Part shown: piece by piece, positions 1 through 11,945 of the stretch
Layout: each line of letters begins with the position of its first letter
Position numbering within the stretch: the first letter of the stretch is position 1
Origin: Isoetes taiwanensis
Lineage: Eukaryota; Streptophyta; Lycopodiopsida; Isoetales; Isoetaceae
DNA length: 64,000 nt
Direction of reading: 5' to 3'
Assembly (NCBI GenBank): GCA_021234155.1
Contig: JAJEKV010000590.1
Span: 62,001 to 126,000, forward strand
The notes under the pieces: model-generated
The model's input: only the letters and a program-made list of their open reading frames with translations
Told to the model about the DNA's origin: nothing
Database searches by the model: none
Made by a program: the position numbers and the translations under genes

Positions 1-1266
1 CTTCAGTAGGTTTTTTCTATGATCAGTCATTTTGAGGAAGGTAAGGCCACTCAGAGGCACGGTGAAGAACAAACAGCCCTGTTGATAAAAAGTGTCATGT
101 TAATAAGGTGGCACAGAAACAATAGGTTGGCATGTCATAATTAGTATGCCCTGGACAGCCAACAGTATTTTATTTTATTCTTCCAACATGTAGCTTATTT
201 ATTCAATACATGGCAAATATCTTCAATTAACTTTTTCATTCAAGTAGCTTAGTTAGTATTTTCTTCAAATAAATTTGCATGTCTCCTGAACTGAGAACAT
301 TAAGATACAATAATGAAGACAGTAACAGAATTGTCTAGGTCATCCATCTCAGATGTGATCAACCCATCATTTCATGCAGAAGTTAGATGGATTTGCGTAC
401 AGCATGTTTTGTCTTCAGCTCTAGAAACTTCCTTCGTCTTCGTCAAGTCCCAAAGCATATCAATTTATCTTTCCTCTTGCCAGTGTAATTCATTTGGATG
501 ATTCAACTCAAAAATCCTGATCATCTTGCAGTTGGACTCTCATAAGGAAACGGCAGAATTGGGTTTGATCTGACTTCGACTTATGAACAATTTATGAGAT
601 CTGGATAACCTAAGATGCTGGTATATCTTAAAAAAGCTTCAAACAATCAGCATCATTTTCTTCAAACGAAGCACTCATTTAGAAGTCAGAAGCAACTGAT
701 TTGTCTTAACCATGTAAAACTGACTGCTTAGCAGTAGGGAACTGTGAACTTTGTGACACATAAATTACTTTCGTTTTTACAAATGGAGTATAAGGTGCCG
801 GCTTACCTGAATTTGCAGCTTGATCGGAAGCCAACCTATTCAAAGCACAAAAATCCATTTCAACCCTTCTAGTTCTCGCTCCAAATCTGTGCATTTCTTT
901 TGTTGAGTTGCATGTAAAGCCATTAATAGAAGCAGTCATATCTGTCCTATCACTATGAAATGTAGCAGCCAAGCAGAGGAACTAATCCAAGCCAAAAAGA
1001 TGGAAAACTCAGAACCATACATGCACGCCTGGTGGATCGAACCTAAAAGACTGTTTGCAACATATCGGAGATGGGAGGCCGCCATAGCTAGCGCATGGAA
1101 GAGTCGTTTAACTGGGGATCTGTGGACTGCTTTCTGTAAAAGCCGTTAGCCGCCATAGCCCGAAACTCAACTGCATCAAATCTCCACCGTAGAATTAGTG
1201 ATCGAATCTCAGCCGCTAAATTTAGGGCGTGGTTCAAGACACACACTAAAACATTATTATATAAGA
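1..1266 (-). mobile_element. Helitron, 5' part (3' end lies left of the window)
   Basis: On the minus strand the element starts at 1266 with TCTTATATAATAATGTTTTA, preceded by A in the flank. It continues with a GTGTGTCTTGAACCACGCCC-like subterminal stretch. This matches the 5' end of the Helitron at 7441, which has the same TCTTAGACCACGCCC-type motif. The 3' hairpin and CTAG are not reached before the window edge. The interior (1-1200) has only short ORFs and looks like captured non-coding or gene-derived DNA that I cannot identify. No replicase-helicase is visible. Confidence 0.65.
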
Positions 1267-1765
1267 TATAGTATAGTATAGCATACTAGCACATAAATGT
1301 CCATAAATGACATAAATGTATTAAGAAAATCATGGTTCCATTATATTTTTTCACTAGATCCATACAGTTTTTTATGCTTTATATGCACACACATCGCCTA
1401 ACAATATTTTTGATTAAATTTATACTTAGTATAATCATTGGTTTGACGACCTTCTACTAGTGTAGAGACATAGATACATTTTAATCCATACGCGTTGGCC
1501 TTAGATAAATTCGAAATTTGAAATTTAAAAAAGAGGGGGAGGGGGGATTTTGTACATACCTTTGAAAAAAAAGAGATTTAGGACAATGTCCTAAAGGTTC
1601 AAACTGGCTCCAGTTCCCACAGGGCTCTAAGTGATGGAATATGTAGAAGCACCTCCTGCACACGCATAAAAAGAGAAATTGGGGGTGTATAAATAATCGT
1701 CAAATTATATATTAACATCAATTTTATACTTGTTTTTTCAACGTTTTTTTGCCCCTTTTTTTTTT

Positions 1766-1888
1766 CTATACCCCACCATTTTTTCCCGCCCATGCTTGAA
1801 ATTTAAAATTTGGTACATGCGCTTTTTTTCTATACCCCGCCATTTTTTCCCGCCCATGCTTGAAATTTAAAATTTGGTACATACCTTT
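1766..1888. repeat. Tandem duplication, about 64 bp period
   Basis: A segment starting CTATACCCC(A/G)CCATTTTTTC occurs twice, at about 1766 and 1830, nearly identical. It lies in AT-rich DNA without a recognisable gene. Confidence 0.8.
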
Positions 1889-2029
1889 GAGGCAAATATC
1901 TTTGTACCACTTGAACTCTTTGTTTCCGGAAGAAGATGCCATAGCCATCCACACCACCAAATCTTCGTTATTCTCGCCTGTTTCTCCTTCGTTAGCATAG
2001 ATTGGCTTCTCCAAAAGCATTGCAGGCAC

Positions 2030-2782
2030 TCAATCCTTGGCCATAGCTAAAGCTTCAGAAGGAAAGAGGCTACGATCATGAAGCAATGAAGAGAAGGGAG
2101 ATTCTGCTGGGCACGTCAATGGGAGCAGCAGGCGGAAAAAACGCAGTTCAAATTCGATCAGATGATCAGATGCTGCCGGTTTCGGCCGGATAGAATCCTG
2201 CAGGGGCGATGCCCGGTGGGTCGGATTCTTAGGGGCAGAATATGCAGGCCATGTATCGGATAGCTCCATAGCTGGAAGCTCCATTACCCAGCTCACCGCC
2301 TCCCTCCTTCCGACCTTCATACCTAAGGTCCCAAACCCAATCACAGCTCCGGCGAACCACTCTTGGCTCATAAATGCCATACTCATAACTCCGATTGTGA
2401 GAAGTGATGGGAGCCAGCCCAGAACATAGCGGTGTAATTGGGTGGCCTTGAGTTGCACTTTAAGCTGACCGGACTTGAGGTGTGCTTTAATCCAAGGATC
2501 AAGCTCTGCAAATAGAGCTAGCACCTCCACTTTCCGGCCTGCATCTCTGTCCAATTTTTTTCCGTCGCCATCTTCCCCTGTGCTTTTCTGCGACTCTGCC
2601 AAAACAGAGCTCCAGGACATCATGGGCCACCATTTGAGCTCCATGCTCCTCCAACAAGGCTTGAACCCGGTATTTTGAACCCGGTATTTTGAACCCGGTT
2701 TGAATTCTCTTGCTTGTTTCTGGCATTTTGGTTGTAGAATTTTGAGCGGCTTTTTTATGGGGCGAGCCATAGGCAGTACCAA
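2030..2782 (-). CDS. Uncharacterised ORF, 250 aa, possible membrane segment
   Basis: This is the longest non-low-complexity ORF in the left flank. The middle (about residues 85-190) is well-formed protein sequence with a hydrophobic stretch around GWLPSLLTIGVMSMAFMS that could span a membrane. It ends in MELPAMELSDTWPAYSAP before a Ser/Pro-rich tail. I do not recognise the family. The N-terminal part overlaps a 15-bp triplication (2670-2699) and shifts register relative to a second frame, so the true gene may be spliced or broken. It lies outside the Helitrons I can delimit. A genuine exon or an old captured fragment are both possible. Confidence 0.35.
   Translation of the reverse strand: MVLPMARPIKKPLKILQPKCQKQAREFKPGSKYRVQNTGFKPCWRSMELKWWPMMSWSSVLAESQKSTGEDGDGKKLDRDAGRKVEVLALFAELDPWIKAHLKSGQLKVQLKATQLHRYVLGWLPSLLTIGVMSMAFMSQEWFAGAVIGFGTLGMKVGRREAVSWVMELPAMELSDTWPAYSAPKNPTHRASPLQDSIRPKPAASDHLIEFELRFFRLLLPLTCPAESPFSSLLHDRSLFPSEALAMAKD
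2669..2699. repeat. 15-bp direct repeat, about three copies
   Basis: TTGAACCCGGTATTT is repeated in tandem, the third copy being partial. It lies inside the 2030-2782 reading frame, where it would encode an in-frame pentapeptide repeat. Confidence 0.8.
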
Positions 2783-3350
2783 GGCTATGACGAATGTAGC
2801 CTTTATGGGCTTTTCAGAGATAAGAGGAGGCGGACCGACGATAAACTCGAGCCATGTTCGGCAGGAAGCGAAAAAGCGGTGCTTTTTTCACTTTGAAACA
2901 GAGGCAAAGGGGCGATAGGGGCTTGTGGGGGCCTTTTTGGGAATGGGCGATCTTCTTTTTCTTCCTTTTTCTAGGAACTTCCAAATTTACCTCGATCCGT
3001 GGCCACCGGTGTGATCATCCCTATCTCTCCTCTTCTTTATCACCTTCCTTACGTAACTTGGGTCTTGCTTTTCCTCTTCTTCCTTCTCACCAGGATTACG
3101 GGTGAAGAACAACGAACGCGTTGCACATCGGCGCCATGTGCTTCTTCTTTGATAAACTTTGGGTCGACTGATTTGTGGTGCCGGAGTGGAGTGAAAAGCC
3201 CACAGATAAAACATGAAGACCCTGCTCGGATTTACAGCTGAAATGTCCCCGATTAGCTCCACCACCTCGCCTCGGTTCTAACAGATTAAGCTTGCCGTGA
3301 AGAAGCAGTCGAAGAAGAACAAAGGAGGTGTAGAAATGGCTTCCCTATCA

Positions 3351-3408
3351 ATTGATTCGTATCATTGAGATAAAATTGATTCGTATCATTCTCGACTACC
3401 GAGTCGAG
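3351..3408. repeat. Two 16-bp direct repeats followed by a perfect hairpin
   Basis: ATTGATTCGTATCATT occurs at 3351-3366 and 3375-3390. It is followed directly by CTCGACT-ACCG-AGTCGAG (3391-3408), a 7-bp stem with a 4-base loop. The flank to about 3485 is AT-rich. It could be the end of an unrelated small mobile element; no partner end is seen. Confidence 0.6.
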
Positions 3409-3534
3409 AACTAATTATATTTTAGTCATTAGTTTAATGTAATTAATTTAAATTAATTATTAATTATATTTAATATTAATTATTTTCTTAATCTCCGGGG
3501 GTCTATCCCCTTTAGTTATTGTTGGCTTCCCTCT

Positions 3535-3815
3535 CCCCTAAAGCTTTCACCTATTCCCCAACTCTTCCCACTCTACCCACTTCCCTTCCCCCCCTCTTCT
3601 CACCCCCTCCTCCGCACTCTTTCCCTTGCCCCCAACTCCTTCCCCCTCCCCCCAACTCCTCCCCCCTTTCCAAACTCCGAGACCCACCTCCTCTCACCTC
3701 CCCTTGCCCCCTCTTCTCACCCCCCTTTTCGAACTTCCTCCCTCCCCCCTTTTTCTAACTTATCCCTTTCCATTACTTCTCTCAACTTCTCCCCCAACTT
3801 CTCCCCTTCCCCTTG
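3535..3815. repeat. Pyrimidine-rich tract
   Basis: Almost pure C/T on the plus strand, richer in C runs than the Helitron-borne tracts elsewhere. The ORFs across it are Pro/Ser/Phe low-complexity translations, not genes. Confidence 0.8.
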
Positions 3816-4070
3816 ATCTAACAACGATTCAATGTAAAAATTCGAGAAATTCCCAAAATTCGAGATTTGTCCCACTTTAATTAAATACGACTTTCACTTT
3901 TCATATTGTGGAAACATAGGAAAGCTTTTCTAGTTTGTACTAGACACAATAGGGAACTGGAATGCCAATATAACTTGGTTGGATTCCATAATTGATCTTT
4001 TAAAACTGAGTAATTTCAGAAAGAATTATTTGCATATTCTTAATTATTATTGAATCAACTAAATTTGAAT

Positions 4071-4144
4071 TGGTTTTGCCCAGATTTGAACTGGAGACCT
4101 TCAGTGTGTGAGACTGACGTGATAGCCAACTACACCACAAAACC
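4071..4144 (-). tRNA. tRNA-Val (anticodon CAC), intact-looking
   Basis: 74 bases including the discriminator A. The acceptor GGTTTTG/CAAAACC pairs in all seven positions. The anticodon stem TCAGT/ACTGA is perfect around loop CTCACAC. The T arm is TCCAG-TTCAAAT-CTGGG. The A box (TGGTGTAGTTGG) and B box (GTTCAAATC) fit the Pol III consensus. A CAA trinucleotide sits a few bases upstream of position 1, as is usual in plant tRNA genes. No intron. Confidence 0.85.
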
Positions 4145-4693
4145 ATTGCAAAAGTAAAAACAGCTAATACTCTTGACATATATCATGAGAGCAACTCGAA
4201 TTTCCATGATAATGGTACTTGGAATTCTTTGGGTTTTGTCTTGAACACATTGGCCTATTCTCCAATTGAGGAAGGAGAATGTCTTTACTCAATATGGTTT
4301 TGTGGTGTAGTTGGTTATCACGTCACCTAAACACACTCAAGGTCTCGTTCAAGTCCCGCAAAGCCATGTAACAATTGTGTATAATGTGTCAATTTAATCG
4401 CTTTTAAACTTTTACATTTCTTATGATAATGCCCATAAGCAATTGTATTATCTTGATTTCTTCCACGATCTCAAACAAGGTATTGGTTTTTACTTGGCGC
4501 AAAAACATATCAATCAATCACTTTTCATATTGTGGAAACATAGGAAAGCTTTTCCAGTTTGTACTAGACACAATAGGGAAACTGGAATGCCAATATTACT
4601 TTGTTTGGATTCCATAATTGATCTTTTAAAACTGAGTAATTTCAGAAAGAATTATTTGCATATTCTTAATTACTGAATCAACTAAATTTAAAT

Positions 4694-4767
4694 TGGTTTC
4701 GCCCAGATTTGAACTAAAGACCTTCAGTGGGTGAGACTGACGTGATAGCCAACTACACCACAAAACC
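4694..4767 (-). pseudogene. tRNA-Val (CAC) copy, mildly decayed
   Basis: Full length, but the anticodon loop reads CTCACCC (position 37 changed) and the T stem is weakened to TTTAG/CTGGG, mostly G-U pairs. Confidence 0.7.
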
Positions 4768-5527
4768 ATTGCATAAGTAAAAACAGCTAATACTCTTGAC
4801 ATATATCATGAGAGCAGCTCGAATTTGGCGCATAATGGTATTGGAATTGCTGGGTTTTGTCTTGAACACATTGGCCTATTCTCTAATTGAGGTAGAAGAA
4901 TGTCTTTACTCAAGTGGTGTACTTGGTTATCACCTCTGTCTAACACACTGAAGGTCTCTGGTTCAAGTCCGGGCAAAGCCATGTAACAATTGTGTATAAT
5001 GTGTCAATTTAATCGCTTTTAAACTTTTACATTTCTTATGATAATGCCCATAAGCAATTGTATTATCTTGATTTCTTCCACAATCTCAAACAAGGTTTTG
5101 GTTTTTACTTGGCGCAAAAACATATCAATCAATCACTTTTCATATTGTGGAAACATAGAAAAGCTTTTCCAATTTGTACTAGACACAATAGGGAACTGGA
5201 ATGCCAATATAACTTGGTTGGATTCCATAATTGATCTTTTAAAACTGAGTAATTTCAGAAAGAATTATTTGCATATTCTTAATTATTATTGAATCAACTA
5301 AATTTGAATTGGTTTTGCCCAGATTTGACCGGAGACCTTCGATTGTGTGATCGACGTGATAGCCAACTACACAACAAAACCATTGCAAAAGTAAAAACAG
5401 CTAATTCTCTTGATATATATCATGAGAGCTCGAATTTGGCGCATAATGGTACTGAAATTGCTGGGTTTTGTCTTCAACACATTGGCCTATTCTCCAATTG
5501 AGATAGGAGAATGTCTTTATTCAATAT

Positions 5528-5601
5528 GTTTTTGTGGTGTAGTTGATTATCACGTCAGTCTAACACACTGAAGGTCTCCGGTTCAAGTCTGGGCAAAGCC
5601 A
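5528..5601 (+). tRNA. tRNA-Val (anticodon AAC), possible gene
   Basis: 74 bases with anticodon loop CTAACAC, a perfect anticodon stem and a good T arm. Acceptor position 2 is T opposite C, and the D-loop GG has become GA, so function is uncertain. Confidence 0.55.
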
Positions 5602-5964
5602 TGTAACAATTGTGTATAATGTGTCAATTTAATCGCTTTTAAACTTTTACATTTCTTATGATAATGCCCATAAGCAATTGTATTATCTTGATTTCTTCCA
5701 CGATCTCAAACAAGGTATTGGTTTTTACTTCACGCAAAAACATATCAATCAATCACTTTTCATATTGTGGAAACATAGGAAAGCTTTTCCAGTTTGTACT
5801 AGACACAAATAGGGAAACAGGAATGCCAATATAACTTGGTTGGATTCCATAATTGATCTTTTAAAAGCGAAGTAATTTCGTAAAGAATTATTTGCATATT
5901 CTTAATTATCGAATCAACTAAATTTAAATTGGTTTTGGATTTCGGAGATTGACTGACGGAGACC

Positions 5965-6118
5965 TTAGGGCCTACATGTTTTGTACCGGAAAATACTCGG
6001 GTAGTCAAAGATGATGATATATTTTGAGTTCTTAACAACTTGACACCACAAAACCATTGCATAAGTAAAACAACTAATACTCTTGACATATATCATGTAA
6101 TTTTTATGTAGGCCCTAA
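5965..6118. repeat. 13-bp inverted repeat inside a broken array unit
   Basis: TTAGGGCCTACAT (5965-5977) and its reverse complement (6106-6118) bracket about 128 bp. The bracketed DNA mixes foreign sequence with array sequence and destroys the Val(CAC) copy of this unit. It may be a small insertion with inverted ends or a rearrangement. Confidence 0.45.
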
Positions 6119-6868
6119 CATGCTTTCACCCACACCACGAATTTTTGACATATAATGGTCAATTTGGAATTCTGGAATTGGAGTTTTGTCTTGAACACAT
6201 TGGCCTATTCTCCAATTGAGGTAGAAGAATGTCTTTATTCAAGTGGTGTACTTGGTTATCACCCTCCATTAACACTAATTGAAGGTCTCCGGTTCAAGTC
6301 AGGGCAAAGCCATGTAACAATTGTGTATAATGTGTCAATTTAATCGCTTCTAAACTTTTACATTTCTTATATAATGCCCATAAAAGCAATTGTATTATCT
6401 TGATTTCTTCCACGATCTCAAACAAGGTATTGGTTTTACTTGGCATAAAAAAACATATCAATCAATCACTTTTCATATTGTGGAAACATAGAAAAGCTTT
6501 TCCAGGTTGTACTAGACACAACGATGGGAACCGGAATGCCAATATAACTTGGTTGGATTCCATAATTGATCTTTTAAAACCGAGTAATTTCGGAAAAGAA
6601 TTATTTGCATATTCTTAATTATTGAATCAACTAAATTTGAATTGGTTTTGCCCAGATTTGAATCGAAGACCGGTGTGTGAGAGCCCGGCGTGATAGCCAA
6701 CAAGACCACAAAACCATTGCATAAGTAAAAAACAACTAATACGCTTTGACATATATCATGAGAGCATTTCGAATTTAAGCATAATGGTACTTTGGAATTC
6801 TTTGGGTTTTGTCTTGAACACATTGGCCTATTCTCCAATTGAGATAGAACAATGTCTTTATTCAATAT

Positions 6869-6942
6869 GGTTTTGTGGTGTAGTTGGTTATCACATCTGT
6901 CTAACACATTGAAGCTCTCCGGTTCAAGTCCGGGCAAAGCCA
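6869..6942 (+). pseudogene. tRNA-Val (AAC) copy, anticodon stem mismatched
   Basis: Full length with an intact acceptor and T arm (TCCGG-TTCAAGT-CCGGG). The anticodon stem TCTGT/ATTGA contains a mismatch and a weak pair. Confidence 0.6.
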
Positions 6943-7006
6943 TGTAATAATTGTGTATAATGTGTCAATTTAATCGCTTTTAAACTTTTACATTTCTTAT
7001 GATAAT

Positions 7007-7440
7007 ACCTCCTCCCCCTTTCTTTTACCTTTTCCTTTCCCTTTCCCTTTCCCTTTTATTTCCTTTTCCGTTTTCCTTTTCCCTTCCCTTTTCTCTACCC
7101 TTTTCCTCATCCCCTTTTCAACTTCCCTTTTACTCCCTTTCCATCTTCTCCTTTTCATAGTGTCCTTTTTTTCTTTATTTTCCTTTCCCTTTTTCGTGCT
7201 CTTTTCACTTTCCTTTTTCCTTTCTTTCTTTCCCTTTTCCTTTTTACCCCGTGCCTTTTTTGCCTTTCACTTTTGCCATTTTCTCATGCCCTTTTCCTTT
7301 TCCCTTTCCTCTTCGGACATTAGAGCATGGCCAATCATGGTGGAGGGAAGTCGTGCGATAAATCTCGACCTCCGAATGCAATCGGATGATCTCAACCATC
7401 CAAATTAGGGTTTCATTCATGACATACTTACGCTATAACA
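7007..7440 (-). mobile_element. Helitron fragment, 5' part (same subfamily as 34056 and 50618 copies)
   Basis: Pyrimidine-rich DNA (7007-7315) followed by a conserved stretch starting ACATTAGAGCATGGCCAATC and ending CGCTATAACA at 7440. It matches 58224-58650 and 35560-35849 closely. The 3' half is missing, so the boundary with the tRNA array at 7007 is a deletion or recombination point. The last bases of its 5' terminus are cut off by the Helitron that starts at 7441. Confidence 0.75.
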
Positions 7441-8364
7441 TCCTATATAATAATGTTATAAGGTGTGTCTTAGACCACGCCCTAATTTGGGTGGCTGTGA
7501 TTGATTCGATCATTTGACGGTCGTGATCAGTCCAAAAAAGGGCAAGGAAAGATGTATTACGGTTAAAATGCTCAAAAGACCTCGGTAGCTGCAAATCGAG
7601 ACTCTTTCCTTCCACCGAGCTTGGCGATTGGATTAATTCTTTCCTTCCACCGAGCTTGGCTATTGGATTAATTGGTCGCTTCTTTGATCGTCTCTTGCAT
7701 GTTTGTATGCAGGATATCCAAACCCTAATCTTTTTCGTCTTTGCATTCCAGGAATCAAGGCAAGTATGTAAGAGCAGCTCAAGCTGTAGGAGCGTTTTCT
7801 CATATTCTAGGCAACTGTGATACACATTTAAAGGCATTGCTTGGGAGGCGGAGAAGAATAAAGGGCATTCATGGAAGATGGCACGTAAATTAGTTTTATG
7901 TATGAGGGTTTTTTGAATGGCAAAACGAGATTGAGTGTGTTGTTTCCGAAAGATTCGGACGGTATATTGGAAGATCCGACCATGATGATGCTAAAATTTG
8001 ATGAAGATGATGATCTTTTCTTTGAAGCAAAGTTGAAAAATTATTTATATCACGATCTCCGGAGAAAGAAATATGGCATGGCATGGCGGTGACCATATTT
8101 TCCGGTATAAATGAGGAGTCTTCCTCGGGGATTTTTCGGGAATCAGAATCCACCACAGAGATAAAGATTGTACATGTCTGATTTCTACAAAATTCAATTT
8201 GTTGGCTTGATTTCTCGATTTCAATGATTTAGCCATACAATCAGATTCTCGCCATCGAGCTTCCTCCATTGAGCTGTTTTTTCTGTGTTAGAGAGGGCGA
8301 CAGAGCTGCTATTGATGTCTACGGCAGTGCCAAGAATAAGCCATGGGCTTTGATTCATGGCCGC

Positions 8365-11300
8365 ATTGCAGGTGAAAATGGAAACATCGACTATGGCGGA
8401 GTTGATCCACCGGTTCAGTTCCGTTCTTAGCTTTGATGCAAAATCTAAGCAACAAATATGTGGTTGCCGCTGTTATCTTTTTGCTAGATTAGGGCTTTTG
8501 CAAGATGCATGAAAATATGGCAAAATCTTTGGGTTGCCAGGGGATGCTTCAGAGCTTTTTGAACAGACGCCCATAATTTGCATCAAGAATCAGGAAGTTG
8601 CTGCTTTGAACTGCGGGTGTGCCTGATGCAGGTTCTTTGAACGATTTAGGTTTTTGTCTCCTCTGTTCATGTTCTTCCCGTTTGCCATCAAAAAGTGGAT
8701 ACTGCTTTGCTACAGAGCTGCATGCAGTGCGAAATTCAGGTTATTCGGTTATGCAGTGGATTTGGATTACAAGACTGGTTGTTGTGCTCTATGATATTTT
8801 TATATGCTAGGTAAACTGTCTTTCTCTATATCTGGATTTGCATAGGCTCTTTAAGGTTAGCATTTCTGTACTGGATTGCCCAGCTTTTAAACAGGAGCAT
8901 CTTGATTATAAAGTATCTTGGGATTCTAATGATCCAAAATTATCTTTAGTTTAGCTGTGTAGAAAGGATCCCCTTGGATAGTTGGGTTTGCATTTGGCAT
9001 GCCATTGGAAGGTTTTCTATTCATATTCCCCTTCTGCAAGACGCGGATTTAAAATACATGATTTTTTTATGGCCGTGTGAACCCAGACAGACTCGGAGTG
9101 GTTGTACAGAAGGTTGTGATTGTTCCCACCATGAGTTTGGATAGCCTGAATCTGTCAAGATTGTGATTGTTCACACCATGAGTTTGAATAGTTTAAATCT
9201 GCTATGGTTGTTGGAACTCCACCAAATCGATCCTTGGAGAGGCCATTTCTCAGATCAGAGAATGCTTTTGCGCTGTTGTTGCCCAGATTTCTAGCAGAAA
9301 CTGACTCTTTTCTAAATCCAAGTGCACATTTTGCGCACAGGTGAAGATTCTTGCTTAAAGAAATTTTAGCAAGCTTTTGGTCAACCTAAATACTTCAGCT
9401 ACTGTATGCTTAAACTATGAGTGCCTTATGCCTATTGCATATAAAAACCATTCAGATGAGCTAACAATACGTGCAAGACTCTCACATGCCTGGCATGGCA
9501 TTCTATCATGTTTAATCATATCCACAAAGAACACGGTTGATTTCTTAAAAGGTGATTTTCTCACTGTTTGATGTGGTCCAATCCACAAGGTCTTTTTCAT
9601 TGCACTTTGTGATTGTAGATGCGATTGTAGATTTCAGGACTTTTTTGCGAAGCGGGAAATGAAAGATTTTGGTGGCAAAGATGGGGCTCTACAGATTACA
9701 AAGCATGCCTCCAGATTTGAAGGTACAGTGTATTTCATCTTGACTCTATGCTTAGAGTTGATTTTTGCCATTTCTATTTCCTTCTTTGCAACATTTATGT
9801 GCCGCTTCAAAACCATGTTGTGGTTCAAACATTCACCATGAGATGGATCAGAAATAGTTGATATAATTGTTAATTAACAGAGACACATTTATAGGGATGA
9901 TCCTCCTGCATTGCATATTTGTTGTTCCCTGAAGCTAATTCAATCTTTGACAGAATTGCAGGTGAAAATGGAAACATCGACTATGGCGGAGTTGATCCAC
10001 CGGTTCAGTTCCGTTCTTAGCTTTGATGCAAAATCTAAGCAACAAATATGTGGTTGCCGCTGTTATCTTTTTGCTAGATTAGGGCTTTTGCAAGATGCAT
10101 GAAAATATGGCAAAATCTTTGGGTTGCCAGGGGATGCTTCAGAGCTTTTTGAACAGACGCCCATAATTTGCATCAAGAATCAGGAAGTTGCTGCTTTGAA
10201 CTGCGGGTGTGCCTGATGCAGGTTCTTTGAACGATTTAGGTTTTTGTCTCCTCTGTTCATGTTCTTTCCGTTTGCCATCAAAAAGTGGATACTGCTTTGC
10301 TACAGAGCTGCATGCAGTGCGAAATTCAGGTTATTCGGTTATGCAGTGGATTTGGATTACAAGACTGGTTGTTGTGCTCTATGATATTTTTATATGCTAG
10401 GTAAACTGTCTTTCTCTATATCTGGATTTGCATAGGCTCTTTAAGGTTAGCATTTCTGTACTGGATTGCCCAGCTTTTAAACAGGAGCATCTTGATTATA
10501 AAGTATCTTGGGATTCTAATGATCCAAAATTATCTTTAGTTTAGCTGTGTAGAAAGGATCCCCTTGGATAGTTGGGTTTGCATTTGGCATGCCATTGGAA
10601 GGTTTTCTATTCATATTCCCCTTCTGCAAGACGTGGATTTAAAATACATGATTTTTTTATGGCCGTGTGAATCCAGACAGACTCGGAGTGGTTGTACAGA
10701 AGGTTGTGATTGTTCCCACCATGAGTTTGGATAGCCTGAATCTGTCAAGATTGTGATTGTTCACACCATGAGTTTGAATAGTTTAAATCTGCTATGGTTG
10801 TTGGAACTCCACCAAATCGATCCTTGGAGAGGCCATTTCTCAGATCAGAGAATGCTTTTGCGCTGTTGTTGCCCAGATTTCTAGCAGAAACTGACTCTTT
10901 TCTAAATCCAAGTGCACATTTTGCGCACAGGTGAAGATTCTTGCTTAAAGAAATTTTAGCAAGCTTTTGGTCAACCTAAATACTTCAGCTACTGTATGCT
11001 TAAACTATGAGTGCCTTATGCCTATTGCATATAAAAACCATTCAGATGAGCTAACAATACGTGCAAGACTCTCACATGCCTGGCATGGCATTCTATCATG
11101 TTTAATCATATCCACAAAGAACACGGTTGATTTCTTAAAAGGTGATTTTCTCACTGTTTGATGTGGTCCAATCCACAAGGTCTTTTTCATTGCACTTTGT
11201 GATTGTAGATGCGATTGTAGATTTCAGGACTTTTTTGCGAAGCGGGAAATGAAAGATTTTGGTGGCAAAGATGGGGCTCTACAGATTACAAAGCATGCCT

Positions 11301-11535
11301 CCAGATTTGAAGGTACAGTGTATTTCATCTTGACTCTATTGATTTTTGCCATTTCTATTTCCTTCTTTGCAACATTTATGTGCCGCTTCAAAACCATGTT
11401 GTGGTTCAAACATTCACCATGAGATGGATCAGAAATAGTTGATATAATTGTTAATTAACAGAGACACATTTATAGGGATGATCCTCCTGCATTGCATATT
11501 TGTTGTTCCCTGAAGCTAATTCAATCTTTGACAGA
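8365..11535. repeat. Recent 1.59 kb tandem duplication inside the Helitron
   Basis: 8365-9954 and 9955-11535 are near-identical with a 1590-bp period. The differences I see are a few substitutions (for example near 8675/10265 and 9065/10655) and a 9-bp deletion in copy 2 near 11339. Neither copy has a convincing gene. Repeated short ORFs (such as 8619-8810 and 10209-10400) are simply duplicated. Confidence 0.95.
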
Positions 11536-11945
11536 GCCATAATATTCTGCTGCAGGTCCTAGCCTCCTAGCAAGTCCTATGACCCACGAAATATGCAAAT
11601 TTTGGAAGACGATTACATGTTCTTGAGATTGCATTTCAACTAATGCCTGTCACATTATATACTTCCAAAGCGCTATAAAAGGAAGTGTCCTTTATGCTGG
11701 ACTATTATGTATTGTAGCAGTAATTAAAGTTTAATATTTGACATAGCCATAATCCTCTACTGCAGGTCCTAGCCTTCTAGCAAGTCCTATGAGCCATGTA
11801 ATATGAAAATTCTGGAAGACGATTACATGTTCTTAAGATAGAAGTTCAACTAATGCCTGTCAGATTATATATTTTCAAAGCGCTATAAAAGGAATTGTTC
11901 TTTATGCTGGACTATGATGTGTTATGGCAGCTATTGAAGCCATCA
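11536..11945. repeat. Older 210-bp tandem duplication
   Basis: Starting GCCATAAT, copies at 11536 and 11746 with a 210-bp period. They are clearly more diverged than the 1.59 kb duplication beside them. Confidence 0.85.

Larger units (their letters stand above)
3870..7006 (+). repeat. tRNA-Val tandem array, block 1 (inverted orientation)
   Basis: About five units of roughly 600-650 bp. Each has a Val(CAC) tRNA on minus, then about 150 bp, then a Val(AAC) tRNA on plus, then a conserved spacer containing GATAATGCCCATAAGCAATT. Copies: CAC at 4071-4144 (intact), 4694-4767, 5310-5381 and 6643-6715 (decayed), and one broken up around 5930-6060; AAC at 4296-4366 (short of bases), about 4914-4982 (5' acceptor lost), 5528-5601, about 6240-6312 (decayed) and 6869-6942. 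The block is the reverse complement of the array at 15190-59332. Its right end runs straight into a truncated Helitron at about 7007. Confidence 0.85.

Noticed and set aside
1481-1793. Short ORFs on the minus strand near 1481-2029
   Set aside because: They cross a tandem duplication and AT-rich DNA, overlap in several frames and show no domain.
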